From contig DEFD01000029.1 in the NCBI GenBank assembly GCA_002350615.1, positions 44,043-108,042 of the forward strand: a stretch of 64,000 bases of DNA. Reading direction: 5' to 3'. The notes under the pieces are model-generated. The model worked only from the letters and a program-made list of their open reading frames with translations, was not told where the DNA came from and made no database searches. The number at the start of each line of letters is the position of its first letter. The stretch's first letter is position 1. Origin of the DNA: Bacteroidales bacterium UBA2861. GTDB lineage: Bacteria; Bacteroidota; Bacteroidia; Bacteroidales; UBA932. This document shows, piece after piece, positions 36,296-46,017 of this stretch. Position numbers and translations under genes: made by a program.

Positions 36296-37252
36296 TTACT
36301 CCGCGTTTTTGATCTCTTTGTGAGATGCCGTCTTGATGGTTTCGAAACCCTTGCCATAAACGCCCGTCACCGAAGACACCGACAGGAAAGCCTGCGGGTC
36401 TATCGCCTTGATATATCGCAACATGATATTAAGGTCGCTCTTCCTGGTGAGCACCATCAGCACGCCGGTTTCTTCCCTTGTGTACCAGCCTTTGCCGTTA
36501 AGCACCGTCACTCCCCTGTGCAGGTCGGTTGTAATGGCATCTGCAATTTCATCATATTTTTTGGAAAGGATGAAAAGCTGCACGCTTTGTCTTGAACCGG
36601 ACACCACGAGATCCAGCACCGTACTGTTCACCACTATGAGGATAAAACCGTAAACCACGGTGGTTATCTTGTCCACGAACGGCACCGGTTCGCCCGAAGG
36701 GGTGTAGGAAGGGATGAGCAGTGAAGACAGGATAACCACCACGTCCATCCACAGTATCATGCGGCCAGGCGAGACATTGCGGTATTTGTTCACCATGAGG
36801 GCTATTATGTCGGTTCCTCCGGTACTTCCGCCCACGCTCATGGTAAGGCCTATTCCTATACCCACCATGATTCCGCCCATGATGGTGCTCATCAGTTTGC
36901 CGTTGTCCAAGGCTATCGCCTGGATGAAATCGGCTGGAATTATGGTCTGGAATATGTTCAGGCCTATGGAAGCGAGGAAAATGGCATAGACGGTCTTGCC
37001 GCCGAATCCCCATCCCAGAACGAAAAGCGCCGCCACGATGAGTCCGGCATTGATGACGAAGTAGGAGTAACCTATCTTTATCACTCCGTGGGTGGCATAC
37101 TGAATGATTGCGGATATACCTGTGACGCCGCCGCCTACCAGGTTGTTGGAAATCAGGAATATACTCCATCCCAGCACATAGAGCAGGATACCGAAGGTAA
37201 CTATCGCATACTCTTTGATATGCGTAAGGACCGTTTTTTTAAGAATCGCCAT
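36296..37252 (-). CDS. YitT-family (DUF161/DUF2179) membrane protein, copy 1
   Basis: The product is 318 residues from the ATG at 37252. The frame is open to 37294, but MAILKKTVLTHIKEYA is the natural start. About five or six membrane segments are followed by a soluble C-terminal DUF2179 domain (KSDLNIMLRYIKAIDPQAFLSVSSVTGVYGKGF). The motif SVGGSTGGTDIIALMVNKY is shared with the neighbouring copy. Function is unknown. The start overlaps the end of copy 2 by 14 bases, so the pair is translated from one message. Confidence 0.88.
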   Translation of the reverse strand: MAILKKTVLTHIKEYAIVTFGILLYVLGWSIFLISNNLVGGGVTGISAIIQYATHGVIKIGYSYFVINAGLIVAALFVLGWGFGGKTVYAIFLASIGLNIFQTIIPADFIQAIALDNGKLMSTIMGGIMVGIGIGLTMSVGGSTGGTDIIALMVNKYRNVSPGRMILWMDVVVILSSLLIPSYTPSGEPVPFVDKITTVVYGFILIVVNSTVLDLVVSGSRQSVQLFILSKKYDEIADAITTDLHRGVTVLNGKGWYTREETGVLMVLTRKSDLNIMLRYIKAIDPQAFLSVSSVTGVYGKGFETIKTASHKEIKNAE

Positions 37253-38168
37253 TATTTTTCTTTTTTCTTGTAATACCGGCTTTGATCTCCTCAAAACCTT
37301 CTCCGTAAACCCCGCCTACCTTATTCACTGTCATGAAGGCTTTTCCGTCGAGATCCTTTATGATACGGGTGACTTCCGGCACTTCATTGCGCCTCATGAG
37401 AAGAAGGAGAACGTCCTTTTCCTGTTTGGTGTACCAGCCTATGGCTTTCAGCACCGTAACTCCGCGCTCCATCTTGTTGCAGATATAGTCGGCAATCTCC
37501 TTCTGCCTGGAAGAGAACACCAGCAGCTGCACCGCTCCCCTGTCGCCGACCACCACAAAGTCGATCACCGCGGCATAGGCCGCCATCATGATATAACCGT
37601 ACATCATGTCTCCGAAGGCCCTTCCGGGGAGGAAGAGGATGCTGGTTATGATTATGAAGTCGGTTATGAGGAACATGGTGCCGAGCGATACCGGCCAGTA
37701 TTTGTTTACTATGAGCGCCACTATGTCAGTGCCTCCGGTACTGCCTCCCTTACGGATGGCAAGGCCCACTCCTATAGCCTCCAGGACACCCGCAATTATC
37801 GGAATCATAATGTTTTCCGGGATATAGAGGAAGTTCCCCGGAACGGCCCTGATCCATTCGAAACCGGCGAAAAGCTTGAGCATGAGCGCCTGTATGCCTA
37901 TACAGTACAGTGTCCGGAAACCGAATCCTATGCCGAACACCAGCACCGCAAGAATGATGAGCAGTGCGTTGATCGCGATATAGGAATAAGATGCGATGAA
38001 AGCTCCTCCGGTTGCGAACTCAATCACCGCGCAGAGTCCCATGAGGCCCCCGGCGGACATGCCGTTGGGTATCATGAAAGCTTCCCAGGCTATAGTCACG
38101 AACAAAGCCCCGAGGGTCATTACCAGGTAGTCCTTCAGGACTCCGAATACTTTTTCTTTATTGATCAT
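37239..38168 (-). CDS. YitT-family (DUF161/DUF2179) membrane protein, copy 2
   Basis: The product is 309 residues with membrane segments then a DUF2179 domain (VTRIIKDLDGKAFMTVNKVGGVYGEGF). It shares RKGGSTGGTDIVALIVNKYWPV with copy 1, consistent with tandem duplication. Its ATG overlaps the leuS stop (ATGA). Function is unknown. Confidence 0.88.
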   Translation of the reverse strand: MINKEKVFGVLKDYLVMTLGALFVTIAWEAFMIPNGMSAGGLMGLCAVIEFATGGAFIASYSYIAINALLIILAVLVFGIGFGFRTLYCIGIQALMLKLFAGFEWIRAVPGNFLYIPENIMIPIIAGVLEAIGVGLAIRKGGSTGGTDIVALIVNKYWPVSLGTMFLITDFIIITSILFLPGRAFGDMMYGYIMMAAYAAVIDFVVVGDRGAVQLLVFSSRQKEIADYICNKMERGVTVLKAIGWYTKQEKDVLLLLMRRNEVPEVTRIIKDLDGKAFMTVNKVGGVYGEGFEEIKAGITRKKKNNGDS

Positions 38169-40897
38169 TTCACAACCATGTTTACCATTCTACCGGGCAC
38201 CACTATCACCTTTACGACATTGAGTCCTTCGGTATATTTCGCGGTCTGAGGCAGGGCCCGTACGGCAGCCTCCACCTCGGCCGGGGTAGCCTTGCGGGGC
38301 AGGTCAACCGTAAAACGTGTCTTTCCGTTGAAGGAAACCGGATAGGTGACGCTGTCTTCCACCGTATATGCAGCCACATATTCAGGGAAGGAGGCATAGA
38401 CTACGCTGTCCTCATGTCCCAGGGCGTGCCAGAGTTCTTCGGCCATATGCGGGGCGAAGGGAGAGAGCAGCACCACAAGGGGTTCCAGCACCTCGCGGCT
38501 GCTGCATCCGAGATCCGAGAGTTCCCCTACCGCTATCATGAATGCGCTGATGGTAGTATTGTAAGAGAAGTTCTCGATATCTTCCTGCTCCTTGCCTATC
38601 AGTTTATGCAGGCTCTTGAGTTCCGCCGGGCTTGCCTTGGCATCGGTGACGAGCCAGCGGTCGCGGTCATAGAAGAGCCTCCAGAACTTCTTCAGGAAAC
38701 GGTTCACGCCGTCTATTCCCTTGGTATCCCAGGGTTTGCTCTGTTCCACAGGACCGAGGAACATTTCGTAGAGCCTCAGGGTATCGGCGCCGTAACGGTC
38801 GCAGATATCGTCCGGATTCACCACGTTGTACATGCTCTTGCTCATCTTTTCTATCGCCCAGCCGCAGATGTACTCTCCGTCCTCCAGTTCGAACTCGGCA
38901 TCTTTGTACTCCGGCCTCCATGCCCTGAAGGCATCCAGGTCCAGCCTGTCGTTATGAACGATGTTCACATCCACATGGATTTCGGTAGTTTCGTACTTGT
39001 CCTTGAGTCCGAGAGACACGAAACGGTTGGTCCCCACGATACGGTAAACGAAGTTGGACCGGCCCTGTATCATACCCTGGTTCACGAGCTTGCGGAAAGG
39101 TTCGTCTTCGCATACATAGCCCATGTCGAAGAGGAACTTGTTCCAGAAACGGGAATAGATGAGGTGCCCCGTCGCATGCTCGGTACCTCCGACATAGAGG
39201 TCCACGTTTCTCCAGTAACGGTTGGCATCGGCGCTGACGAGTTCTTCGGAGTTGTGCGGATCCATATAGCGCAGATAGTAGGCGCTGGACCCTGCGAATC
39301 CGGGCATAGTGCTGGTTTCCAGGGGATATCCCTTGTATGTCCAGTTTTCCGCACGTTCCAGGGGAGCTTCGCCGGCAACGGATTTGAAGGAACTGATTGC
39401 CGGCAGTTCCAGCGGCAGTTCGCTTTCCGGAAGAGGAACGGGGATTCCGTCCTTGTAGTAGATGGGGAAAGGCTCGCCCCAGTAGCGCTGACGCGAGAAC
39501 ACTGCGTCGCGCAGGCGATAATTGGTCTTGCGATGTCCCAGGCCGTGAGCCTCGACATAGTCCTTGGCGGCCTCGATGGCTTCTTTAACCTCCATTCCGT
39601 TAAGGAAACCGGAATTGATCATCCTGCCTTCCTTCGCATCGAAGCTCTGCTCGCTCACATCGGCGCCTTCGATAAGGGGAATAATCGGAAGACCGAATTT
39701 CTTCGCAAACGCATAGTCCCTGGAATCGTGGGCAGGAACCGCCATGATGGCACCGGTTCCATAGCCTGCGAGCACATACTGGGATACCCAGATGGGGATT
39801 TTCTCTCCTGTGAGGGGGTTGATTCCATAAGATCCGGTGAATACGCCGCTGACTGTCTTGGTCTCGGAAATGCGCTCACGTTCTGTCTTTTTCTTGCTTT
39901 CCTTTACATATTCTTGCACCGCTTCCCTCTGTTCGGGGGTGGTCAGTTCATCTACAAGATCGCTTTCGGGAGCGAGGACCATGAAGGTCACTCCGAAAAC
40001 GGTGTCGGCGCGGGTGGTGAATATGGTAATCGGCTTATGAGTATCGCCGCAGACGGTGTCGAATACCATTTCGGTGCCTTCGCTCTTGCCTATCCAGTTG
40101 CGCTGCATTTCCTTAAGGCTGTCGGTCCAGTCCAGTTTGTCGAGTGAATCCAGCAGGCGTCCGGCATAGGCGCTCACCCTGAGCTGCCACTGTTTCATCT
40201 TGCGCTGCTCCACGGGGAAACCGCCGCGGACGCTCAGCCCGTCTTTCACTTCGTCGTTGGCCAGCACGGTACCGAGCCCTTCGCACCAGTTCACCGAGGT
40301 TTCACCCAGATAGGCGATGCGGTAGCGCATCAGGATATCGGAGCGCTGTTTTTCATCGGCCGCCGCCCATATCTCAGGCGTGATGTCGTCATAGCCGACG
40401 GTTTCGAACTTTTCTATGAGTTCAGTGATGGGCCTGGCTTTGTCCAGCTGCGGATCGTACCAGCTCTTGAACATCTTTATGAAAGCCCACTGCGTCCACT
40501 TGTAATAATCGGGATCGCAGGTGCGGAAAGACCTGTCCCAGTCGTATGAGAAGCCTATGCGGTCCAGCTGGCGGCGATACCTTGCGACATTCTCGCTGGT
40601 CGTCTTCTCGGGGTGCTGTCCGGTCTGTATGGCATACTGCTCCGCAGGCAGGCCGAAGGCATCGTAACCCATGGGATGGAGCACCTCGTAGCCTTTGAGA
40701 CGCTTGTAACGCGCATAGATGTCACTGGCGATATAACCGAGGGGATGTCCTACATGAAGCCCCGCTCCCGAAGGATAGGGGAACATGTCAAGTACATAAA
40801 ACTTGGGTTTGGACGAATCTTCCTTGACCTTGTAGGTCTTTTCCTCCGCCCAGCGGTCCTGCCACTTCTTCTCAATCTTTTTGAAATCGTAATCCAT
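38165..40897 (-). CDS. leuS: Leucyl-tRNA synthetase
   Basis: The product is 910 residues of class I synthetase. The HIGH-type motif is PYPSGAGLHVGHPLGY (about 37-52) and the KMSKS motif is IEKMSKSMYNVVNPDD. The CP1 editing domain lies between (TRADTVFGVTFMVLAPE and GTGAIMAVPAHDSRDYAFA). It charges tRNA-Leu. It is followed by the YitT pair with a four-base overlap. Confidence 0.98.
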   Translation of the reverse strand: MDYDFKKIEKKWQDRWAEEKTYKVKEDSSKPKFYVLDMFPYPSGAGLHVGHPLGYIASDIYARYKRLKGYEVLHPMGYDAFGLPAEQYAIQTGQHPEKTTSENVARYRRQLDRIGFSYDWDRSFRTCDPDYYKWTQWAFIKMFKSWYDPQLDKARPITELIEKFETVGYDDITPEIWAAADEKQRSDILMRYRIAYLGETSVNWCEGLGTVLANDEVKDGLSVRGGFPVEQRKMKQWQLRVSAYAGRLLDSLDKLDWTDSLKEMQRNWIGKSEGTEMVFDTVCGDTHKPITIFTTRADTVFGVTFMVLAPESDLVDELTTPEQREAVQEYVKESKKKTERERISETKTVSGVFTGSYGINPLTGEKIPIWVSQYVLAGYGTGAIMAVPAHDSRDYAFAKKFGLPIIPLIEGADVSEQSFDAKEGRMINSGFLNGMEVKEAIEAAKDYVEAHGLGHRKTNYRLRDAVFSRQRYWGEPFPIYYKDGIPVPLPESELPLELPAISSFKSVAGEAPLERAENWTYKGYPLETSTMPGFAGSSAYYLRYMDPHNSEELVSADANRYWRNVDLYVGGTEHATGHLIYSRFWNKFLFDMGYVCEDEPFRKLVNQGMIQGRSNFVYRIVGTNRFVSLGLKDKYETTEIHVDVNIVHNDRLDLDAFRAWRPEYKDAEFELEDGEYICGWAIEKMSKSMYNVVNPDDICDRYGADTLRLYEMFLGPVEQSKPWDTKGIDGVNRFLKKFWRLFYDRDRWLVTDAKASPAELKSLHKLIGKEQEDIENFSYNTTISAFMIAVGELSDLGCSSREVLEPLVVLLSPFAPHMAEELWHALGHEDSVVYASFPEYVAAYTVEDSVTYPVSFNGKTRFTVDLPRKATPAEVEAAVRALPQTAKYTEGLNVVKVIVVPGRMVNMVVK

Positions 40898-40900
40898 ATA

Positions 40901-42151
40901 TTATCTTCTTTTCTTTCTTTCAAGCCTGAAATCCACATACAGGGACATGGACGCCTTGACTTTCCTTCCGTTCAGGATGCCCGGTTTCCAGTCTGGCGAA
41001 GCCGATATCACCCTCACTGCCTCCGCATCCAGTGACGGATGCACCCCGCGCCTCACGCTGACATCTCCCACATGGCCGTTTTCATCTATCGTAAAATCCA
41101 CCAGCACCCTGCCCTGGATACCGTTTTCCCTTGCATAATCGGGGTATTTCAGATAAACATAAACCCAGCGGCGAAGGAAAGAAGCGGGATCGCCGCTGCC
41201 GAAGAACGAGGGGCGCCTGTCGCAGTCGTAATATGCTACGGTCTTGGTATTTAGGGACTTGTCCTGTTCTTTATCAGGATACATCACCGGGGCCGGACCG
41301 CCGGCGAGACTTACGGTAAAATTATACAGATACTCCTGTTCTCGGGCCATGTAGTCGTACTGGAACGACGAAGGGTCGTCCTTGCGGAAATCATAATCAG
41401 GGCCTTTCGAACTGGTAAAGAGCACTGAAGGAATCTGCTTGGAGTAAAAACTGCGGTGCTCCGAGGGGAAGGGTTCCTTGGTGAGAATATCCGGCTGCAG
41501 CGGCTGCAGAGTGGCCTCGAGGGCCCGGATGGCGGAGTTGAGATCGGCATTGGAGGAGGTATAGGCATAGAAGCCCGAGGCACCCTCTCCAAGCCTGTCG
41601 AGATTGATCATCGCATCTATATTCCCCGCTTCGGAGAACGAACGGTTCAGGAAATACCAGGAACCCGCATTGGTGAGGGACGCTGATCCGAACGCCGCCA
41701 GCACCACCGAACGCTTCAGCAGCACCCTGTTAGTGGAAAGCGTGCGTGCGAGGGAAAGAAGCACCGCAAGTCCGGAAGCGTTGCCGTCTTCGAGCCTGGC
41801 TCCCAGAACTATATATCTGTCTTTAAGCTTCCTGTCGTAGCCGGGAATGACAGCGGCGACATTGCGCGAGCGCAGCGTATCGCCGGATTCCTGACGGATT
41901 CCGAAACTGCGGTCGTCTCCTGAATTCAGAAGCTCCAGTCCGGCATCGAGGAATGACGCCTCGACATAATCCGCCGCCATCGCCTCGCCTTTGCTTCCGG
42001 CCTGTCTGCCTCCGAGGGAATCGGAACAAAAAAATGAAACCGCGGAACGCAGGGCTGAGGTGCTTTCCGCTTCGAACAGTTCGCCATAATCCTGAGCCGC
42101 AGCGAAAAAGGCTGTGGCAAGTCCGGCAATTATGGCGGCTATTCTCTTCAT
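40901..42151 (-). CDS. Degenerate M28-peptidase-like domain fused to a TonB C-terminal domain
   Basis: The product is 416 residues with a signal peptide (AGLATAFFAAAQ). Residues about 25-300 follow the M28 peptidase fold (SLGGRQAGSKGEAMAADYV, RYIVLGARLEDGNASGLAVLL, WYFLNRSF, DAMINLDRLG, SEHRSFYSKQIPSVLF). Key sites are changed. The expected H-x-D motif reads ARLE. The acidic residue before NASG is Gly. The catalytic Glu-Glu before GS-x-YF reads Ala-Ser. Residues about 330-410 are a TonB C-terminal domain (GIQGRVLVDFTIDENGHVGDVSV, DAEAVRVISASPDWKPG). It is probably non-enzymatic. It lies between leuS and a SPOR lipoprotein gene, which suggests an envelope role. Confidence 0.75.
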   Translation of the reverse strand: MKRIAAIIAGLATAFFAAAQDYGELFEAESTSALRSAVSFFCSDSLGGRQAGSKGEAMAADYVEASFLDAGLELLNSGDDRSFGIRQESGDTLRSRNVAAVIPGYDRKLKDRYIVLGARLEDGNASGLAVLLSLARTLSTNRVLLKRSVVLAAFGSASLTNAGSWYFLNRSFSEAGNIDAMINLDRLGEGASGFYAYTSSNADLNSAIRALEATLQPLQPDILTKEPFPSEHRSFYSKQIPSVLFTSSKGPDYDFRKDDPSSFQYDYMAREQEYLYNFTVSLAGGPAPVMYPDKEQDKSLNTKTVAYYDCDRRPSFFGSGDPASFLRRWVYVYLKYPDYARENGIQGRVLVDFTIDENGHVGDVSVRRGVHPSLDAEAVRVISASPDWKPGILNGRKVKASMSLYVDFRLERKKRR

Positions 42152-42152
42152 A

Positions 42153-42671
42153 TCAGTCGTTTACCAGCACCCAGGCATCCGTCGGGCAGAACTTTTCGAC
42201 ACGCACCTTCCTGAGCGACGCGAAAGCCTCCCGGAGATTGTCCGTACCGCAGATTCCAACTGCTGTGAAACCGTTGCTGAAAGGGATTTTCACGCATTTG
42301 TACCCGGCGGCTTCCGCTTTCGATATAAGTTTCGCAGTGTTGCCTTCCACTGAGAATGCTCCCACTACGATGTAGTAGCGATGCGCCAGGCCTGCCGTGC
42401 GCAGCCCCTGCAGGGAGCCGGAGGGAATCACGTTGCTGCGAAGTGCAAGTATGGAATCTATGAGATTCAGGGAATCGGCCATGGCCTTTTCCATCGTCCT
42501 CAGGGAATCCATCCGGGCCCTGTGCCCTGCCTCCTCGCTCTCTATCAGCGCTCTTTTAGCCTCGATGTCGGCACTTGTAGGCCTGCCGGCGAGCTTGCGC
42601 ATGAAATCACAGCCGCAGAGTCCTGCGAGCATGGCTGCAAAAACGGCGAGAGTTGCAATTCTTTTGAACAT
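42153..42671 (-). CDS. Small SPOR-domain lipoprotein
   Basis: The product is 172 residues from ATG 42671. The signal ends GLCGC (Cys21). A charged helical middle region (IEAKRALIESEEAGHRARMDSLR) precedes a C-terminal SPOR-like domain (HRYYIVVGAFSVEGNTAKLISKAEAAGYKCVKI). SPOR domains bind denuded peptidoglycan at division sites. Its -7 box (42678-42685) ends six bases before the ATG, suggesting its own leaderless transcript despite the tight phoH neighbour. Confidence 0.8.
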   Translation of the reverse strand: MFKRIATLAVFAAMLAGLCGCDFMRKLAGRPTSADIEAKRALIESEEAGHRARMDSLRTMEKAMADSLNLIDSILALRSNVIPSGSLQGLRTAGLAHRYYIVVGAFSVEGNTAKLISKAEAAGYKCVKIPFSNGFTAVGICGTDNLREAFASLRKVRVEKFCPTDAWVLVND

Positions 42672-42677
42672 AATATG

Positions 42678-42685
42678 CAAATATA
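42678..42685 (-). promoter_or_regulatory. -7 box for the SPOR lipoprotein gene
   Basis: TATATTTG on minus, six bases before the ATG at 42671 and just after the phoH stop at 42690. Confidence 0.5.
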
Positions 42686-42689
42686 CTAA

Positions 42690-43631
42690 TTATTCCGGCT
42701 TCTCTTTGGAGAAGGCCTTCACAATTTTGCTCACCAGCGGATGCCTTACGATGTCGGAATCCGTAAACATCACGGTGGCGACTCCCTTTATGTCTTTCAC
42801 AAGTTCGATGCCGCGCAGCAGGCCGGAATCTTCACGCCTCGGCAAATCGATCTGGGTGGCGTCTCCGGTGACGATGAACTTGGCGTTCATGCCCATTCGG
42901 GTAAGGAACATCTTCAGCTGTCCGGTGTTGGTATTCTGCGCTTCGTCCAGGATAACGCAGGCCTTGTCGAGGGTCCGCCCGCGCATATACGCCAGAGGCG
43001 CTATCTGGATGGTGCCGTTGGCCATGAAATCCTGCAGTTTCTTGGGCGGGATCATGTCGCCGAGGGCATCGTAGAGTGGCTGCAGATACGGGTCCAGCTT
43101 GTCTTTCAGGTCGCCTGGCAGGAAGCCCAGCCTCTCCCCTGCCTCGACGGCCGGACGGGTGAGTATTATCCTCTTGATTTCCCGGTTTTTAAGGGCCCTC
43201 ACCGCAAGTGCGATGGCAATATAGGTCTTCCCGGTACCGGCGGGACCCACGGCGAAGATGAGGTCGCTGTCGAAGTAGGCCTTCACCATCTTCTCCTGAT
43301 TCGCATTCCGCGCCCGGACCGGCTTGCCGTCGGTGGTATGGAGGATCACTGCATTCCCGTGTTCGGCCAGGGCCGTCGAATTCTGCCTACCGCTGAAAAG
43401 GTCTTCCACGTCATACACCGTGAGGTTCAGCTTGGTATGACGGATGCGTACCAGCTGGGAAAACTTCTCGACGAAATCTTCCACCTGCTCCTGCTCCCCT
43501 TCTACGACTATGTCGTTTCCCTTGTCGCTGACTTTGAGCGATGGGAAATAGGTACAAAACTCGTTCAGTATCCTGTTGCCAGCCCCGAGGATTTCCACGG
43601 GATTTGATTCCAGCGTAATGGTTTTCTTCAT
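42690..43631 (-). CDS. phoH: PhoH-family ATPase
   Basis: The product is 313 residues. A small N-terminal KH-like region is followed by a P-loop ATPase with GPAGTGKTYIAIALAV (Walker A). Downstream are ILTRPAVEAGERLGFLPGDL, and CVILDEAQNTNTGQLKMFLTRMG (positions about 220-242) with its DEAQ Walker B, then VTGDATQIDLP. The family is widespread and often found near YbeY, which is not in this window. It is thought to be an RNA-associated ATPase or helicase. The start overlaps the CapA-like gene by four bases. Confidence 0.93.
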   Translation of the reverse strand: MKKTITLESNPVEILGAGNRILNEFCTYFPSLKVSDKGNDIVVEGEQEQVEDFVEKFSQLVRIRHTKLNLTVYDVEDLFSGRQNSTALAEHGNAVILHTTDGKPVRARNANQEKMVKAYFDSDLIFAVGPAGTGKTYIAIALAVRALKNREIKRIILTRPAVEAGERLGFLPGDLKDKLDPYLQPLYDALGDMIPPKKLQDFMANGTIQIAPLAYMRGRTLDKACVILDEAQNTNTGQLKMFLTRMGMNAKFIVTGDATQIDLPRREDSGLLRGIELVKDIKGVATVMFTDSDIVRHPLVSKIVKAFSKEKPE

Positions 43632-44644
43632 TGTATTCCGGTTTCTTTTTTGACCCGTTCAAGGGTCTGCATCATATTGTCATAATCCGACTTGTCCTTC
43701 CACAGAGAGCGTTTCCCCTCATAGCGGTCCAGTTCGACCGTCATGTAGCTGTCCGTCAGCTTTCCGGGAAGAGTGCTCCACAGGAAATGCAGGACGGGAC
43801 GCAGCAGCCGGGTTTCCCCGCTTACGCGGTGATGGAGGAGATTGAGTTCCACGGCAAGCTCCAGACGCGTATTCCTGGCGCTCATATTGCTCACGGCATT
43901 TCCCATGGAATAGATGACAGGCACGCCTGCGATAAAGGATGTATCCTGCACTACGTGCGGATGCGCTCCCACCACGGCCCCGGCGCCAAGTTCCACGAAA
44001 AGCTCCGCCCAGCGGCGCTGCGATGCATTATGCACCGTCTTGTATTCTTCCCCCCAGTGAGGCAGGGCGATGATGAAATCCGCTCCGGCCCGGCGCGCCC
44101 GGCCGAATTGTTCCCGAACATCCCGTTCACGAAGATATGAAACTTTCGGGTAGCCGCCGGAAGACGGAAGATTAGTGCCGTAGGTCACATTCACGAGAGC
44201 TATCTTCGCTCCTTTGCAAAGGAGGATCAGAGGATTGTTGCTCCGATACTCGGCTTCGTTCCGGCCGCTTCCTGCCACTGGAAGGAAGGGATAGCGGGAA
44301 TAAACTTCAAGCGTGCGGCTGAGTCCCGTCTCTCCCTTGTCCAGGATATGATTGTTGGCTGTCAGGAGGACATCGACCCCTGCGGCGAGGATGCTCCCGA
44401 CATAGGAATCCGGGGCCGAAAAAGCCGGATAACCTGTGTAGGGCCTGCCTGCAAGGGTGAATTCCGCATTCGCTACTGCAATGTCCGCATCCGAAAGCAG
44501 CGGAGCTATGTCGGACAGGAAGACGGTATGGTCGTGGGAGAGTTGGGGCTTATGCATCATAACATCACCGATGAACACCATCTTTATGGTGTCCACCGGT
44601 TCAGTCGCCGGCACAAGGGCCGGTATTAGCAATTGCAAAAGCAA
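43628..44644 (-). CDS. CapA/PgsA-family metallophosphatase-like protein
   Basis: The product is 338 residues if the TTG at 44644 is the start. That gives a short hydrophobic leader (MLLQLLIPALVPA). The first ATG is at 44581 (MVFIGDVMMH) and would remove the leader. Core motifs are FIGDVMMH, ANAEFTL, ANNHILDKGETGL, LPHWGEEY, and AHPHVVQ. These are typical of PGA_cap (capsule synthesis CapA-like) proteins with a calcineurin-like metal site. The role is unclear; it is not in a capsule cluster here. Confidence 0.85.
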   Translation of the reverse strand: MLLQLLIPALVPATEPVDTIKMVFIGDVMMHKPQLSHDHTVFLSDIAPLLSDADIAVANAEFTLAGRPYTGYPAFSAPDSYVGSILAAGVDVLLTANNHILDKGETGLSRTLEVYSRYPFLPVAGSGRNEAEYRSNNPLILLCKGAKIALVNVTYGTNLPSSGGYPKVSYLRERDVREQFGRARRAGADFIIALPHWGEEYKTVHNASQRRWAELFVELGAGAVVGAHPHVVQDTSFIAGVPVIYSMGNAVSNMSARNTRLELAVELNLLHHRVSGETRLLRPVLHFLWSTLPGKLTDSYMTVELDRYEGKRSLWKDKSDYDNMMQTLERVKKETGIQ

Positions 44645-44647
44645 GAT

Positions 44648-45997
44648 TTACTTGCCAAGGAAGTCGTTGTACTTGTCCAGCTTTTCCTTATATACAGGGT
44701 CGCTGCGGAAGCGGAAGCAGGCATTCTTGATATATTCTGCCATGCCTTTCTTGATTTCCTCGTCCTTGGAGATTTCGAATGCTTTCTCGAAAGGCTCCAC
44801 GCACTTCTTGAGAACATCCTCGAACTCTGCGTTCAGTCTGTCGTAGGTCTTGTAGTCCTTAAGGTCAACTTTCTGGGCCTCGTCCTGGATTTCAACAGCA
44901 CGGTTGTAATAGTAAAGACCCATTCCGATGTAACCGAATTCATATTCAGGATTGATCTCAGCGCACTTTGCGTAGGCTGCAAGTCCTTCCTCAACCTGTC
45001 CGAGCTTGATGCGGGCGTCTCCTTCCACATAATAGAGGGATGCATTGTTGGGCTCGTTCTTCTTGGCTGCATCTATCAGCTCGAAGAGCTTGTTGACATC
45101 GCTGCCGGTGGTGACATAATAGTTGATGAGGGAAACGAGGATGCTCTGGCTCTGGGGGAAGAGCTTGAATCCCTTCTCCAGGTAGGCCACCTTGGCTTCA
45201 TTGTCGCCCTTCTTGTCGGCAAGGTCGGCGAGTTTGGAGAATACTTCCCCGTCCTTGCTGTAGTAGTTGTACTCAAGAGCTTTCTTGAAAAGCTGCTCGG
45301 ACCTGTCCTGCAGGGCCTTCTGCTCATCACCCTTTGCGGCAGCCGCGGCGAAGTATGCCGTAAGGCCTGCGTTGTAGAGGGAGTTGGTGTCAAGCTGTTC
45401 GAAAGGCTTCACCAGAGAGGCGTTCGCTGCCGCTTCGAAGAGATTTGAAGCTTCTTTGAAACGGTCGAAACGATAGGCGTTGAAGGCATCGTCCACATAC
45501 TTTTCGGAGATGGTCTTCACTGCCTCGCGGATCTGCTTGTCCTTGCTGTGCTTTACATCGAGCTCATAAGCCTTGGAGTAGGCCTTGAGGGCACGGTCCA
45601 GCACATCGCGGTAAATCGGCTTGGTAACTTCCATGATCTCGAGCTGACCGCTGGGGGTGAAGTAGTAATTGACAGTGTTGTACTGCTTCTTGGTGTACTC
45701 CGTTCCCTGGAGGGTCACCTTCGAGGTTTTGAGCACCTTCTCTTTCGCCATCACCACATTGAGTTCTGTTTCGCTGGCGCCGATCCAGCCGTTGCGCTGG
45801 GGTGCATAGAATGCGTTCATATAAGCCTGACCGAGTTTGAGCCAGGTTGCGACCTTGGCTGCTTTCTTGGGATCATCGGCGGCTGTCTGGGCTGCTTCCG
45901 CCTCCGCCTTTGCGGCGGCCACGGTCTTCACCTGCTGCTGTGCCCTGGCGATCGTAAAGGATGCCATAAGAGCTAATGCCAAAAGAATCTTTTTCAT
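44648..45997 (-). CDS. Exported TPR-repeat protein
   Basis: The product is 449 residues with a signal peptide (MKKILLALALMASFTIARAQ). The rest is alpha-helical with TPR-like units (LYNAGLTAYFAAAAAKGDEQKA, KVAYLEKGFKLFPQSQSILVSLINYY, LYYVEGDARIKLGQVEEGLAAYAKCAEINPEYEFGYIGMGLYYY). It follows gyrA by 20 bases and is likely co-transcribed. It is probably a periplasmic scaffold; partners are unknown. Confidence 0.85.
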   Translation of the reverse strand: MKKILLALALMASFTIARAQQQVKTVAAAKAEAEAAQTAADDPKKAAKVATWLKLGQAYMNAFYAPQRNGWIGASETELNVVMAKEKVLKTSKVTLQGTEYTKKQYNTVNYYFTPSGQLEIMEVTKPIYRDVLDRALKAYSKAYELDVKHSKDKQIREAVKTISEKYVDDAFNAYRFDRFKEASNLFEAAANASLVKPFEQLDTNSLYNAGLTAYFAAAAAKGDEQKALQDRSEQLFKKALEYNYYSKDGEVFSKLADLADKKGDNEAKVAYLEKGFKLFPQSQSILVSLINYYVTTGSDVNKLFELIDAAKKNEPNNASLYYVEGDARIKLGQVEEGLAAYAKCAEINPEYEFGYIGMGLYYYNRAVEIQDEAQKVDLKDYKTYDRLNAEFEDVLKKCVEPFEKAFEISKDEEIKKGMAEYIKNACFRFRSDPVYKEKLDKYNDFLGK

Positions 45998-46017
45998 AAC
46001 TATGTCTTAATTATTGG

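Noticed and set aside
38414..40147. 577-codon open frame on plus opposite leuS
   Set aside because: Antisense shadow of leuS; no domain motifs.
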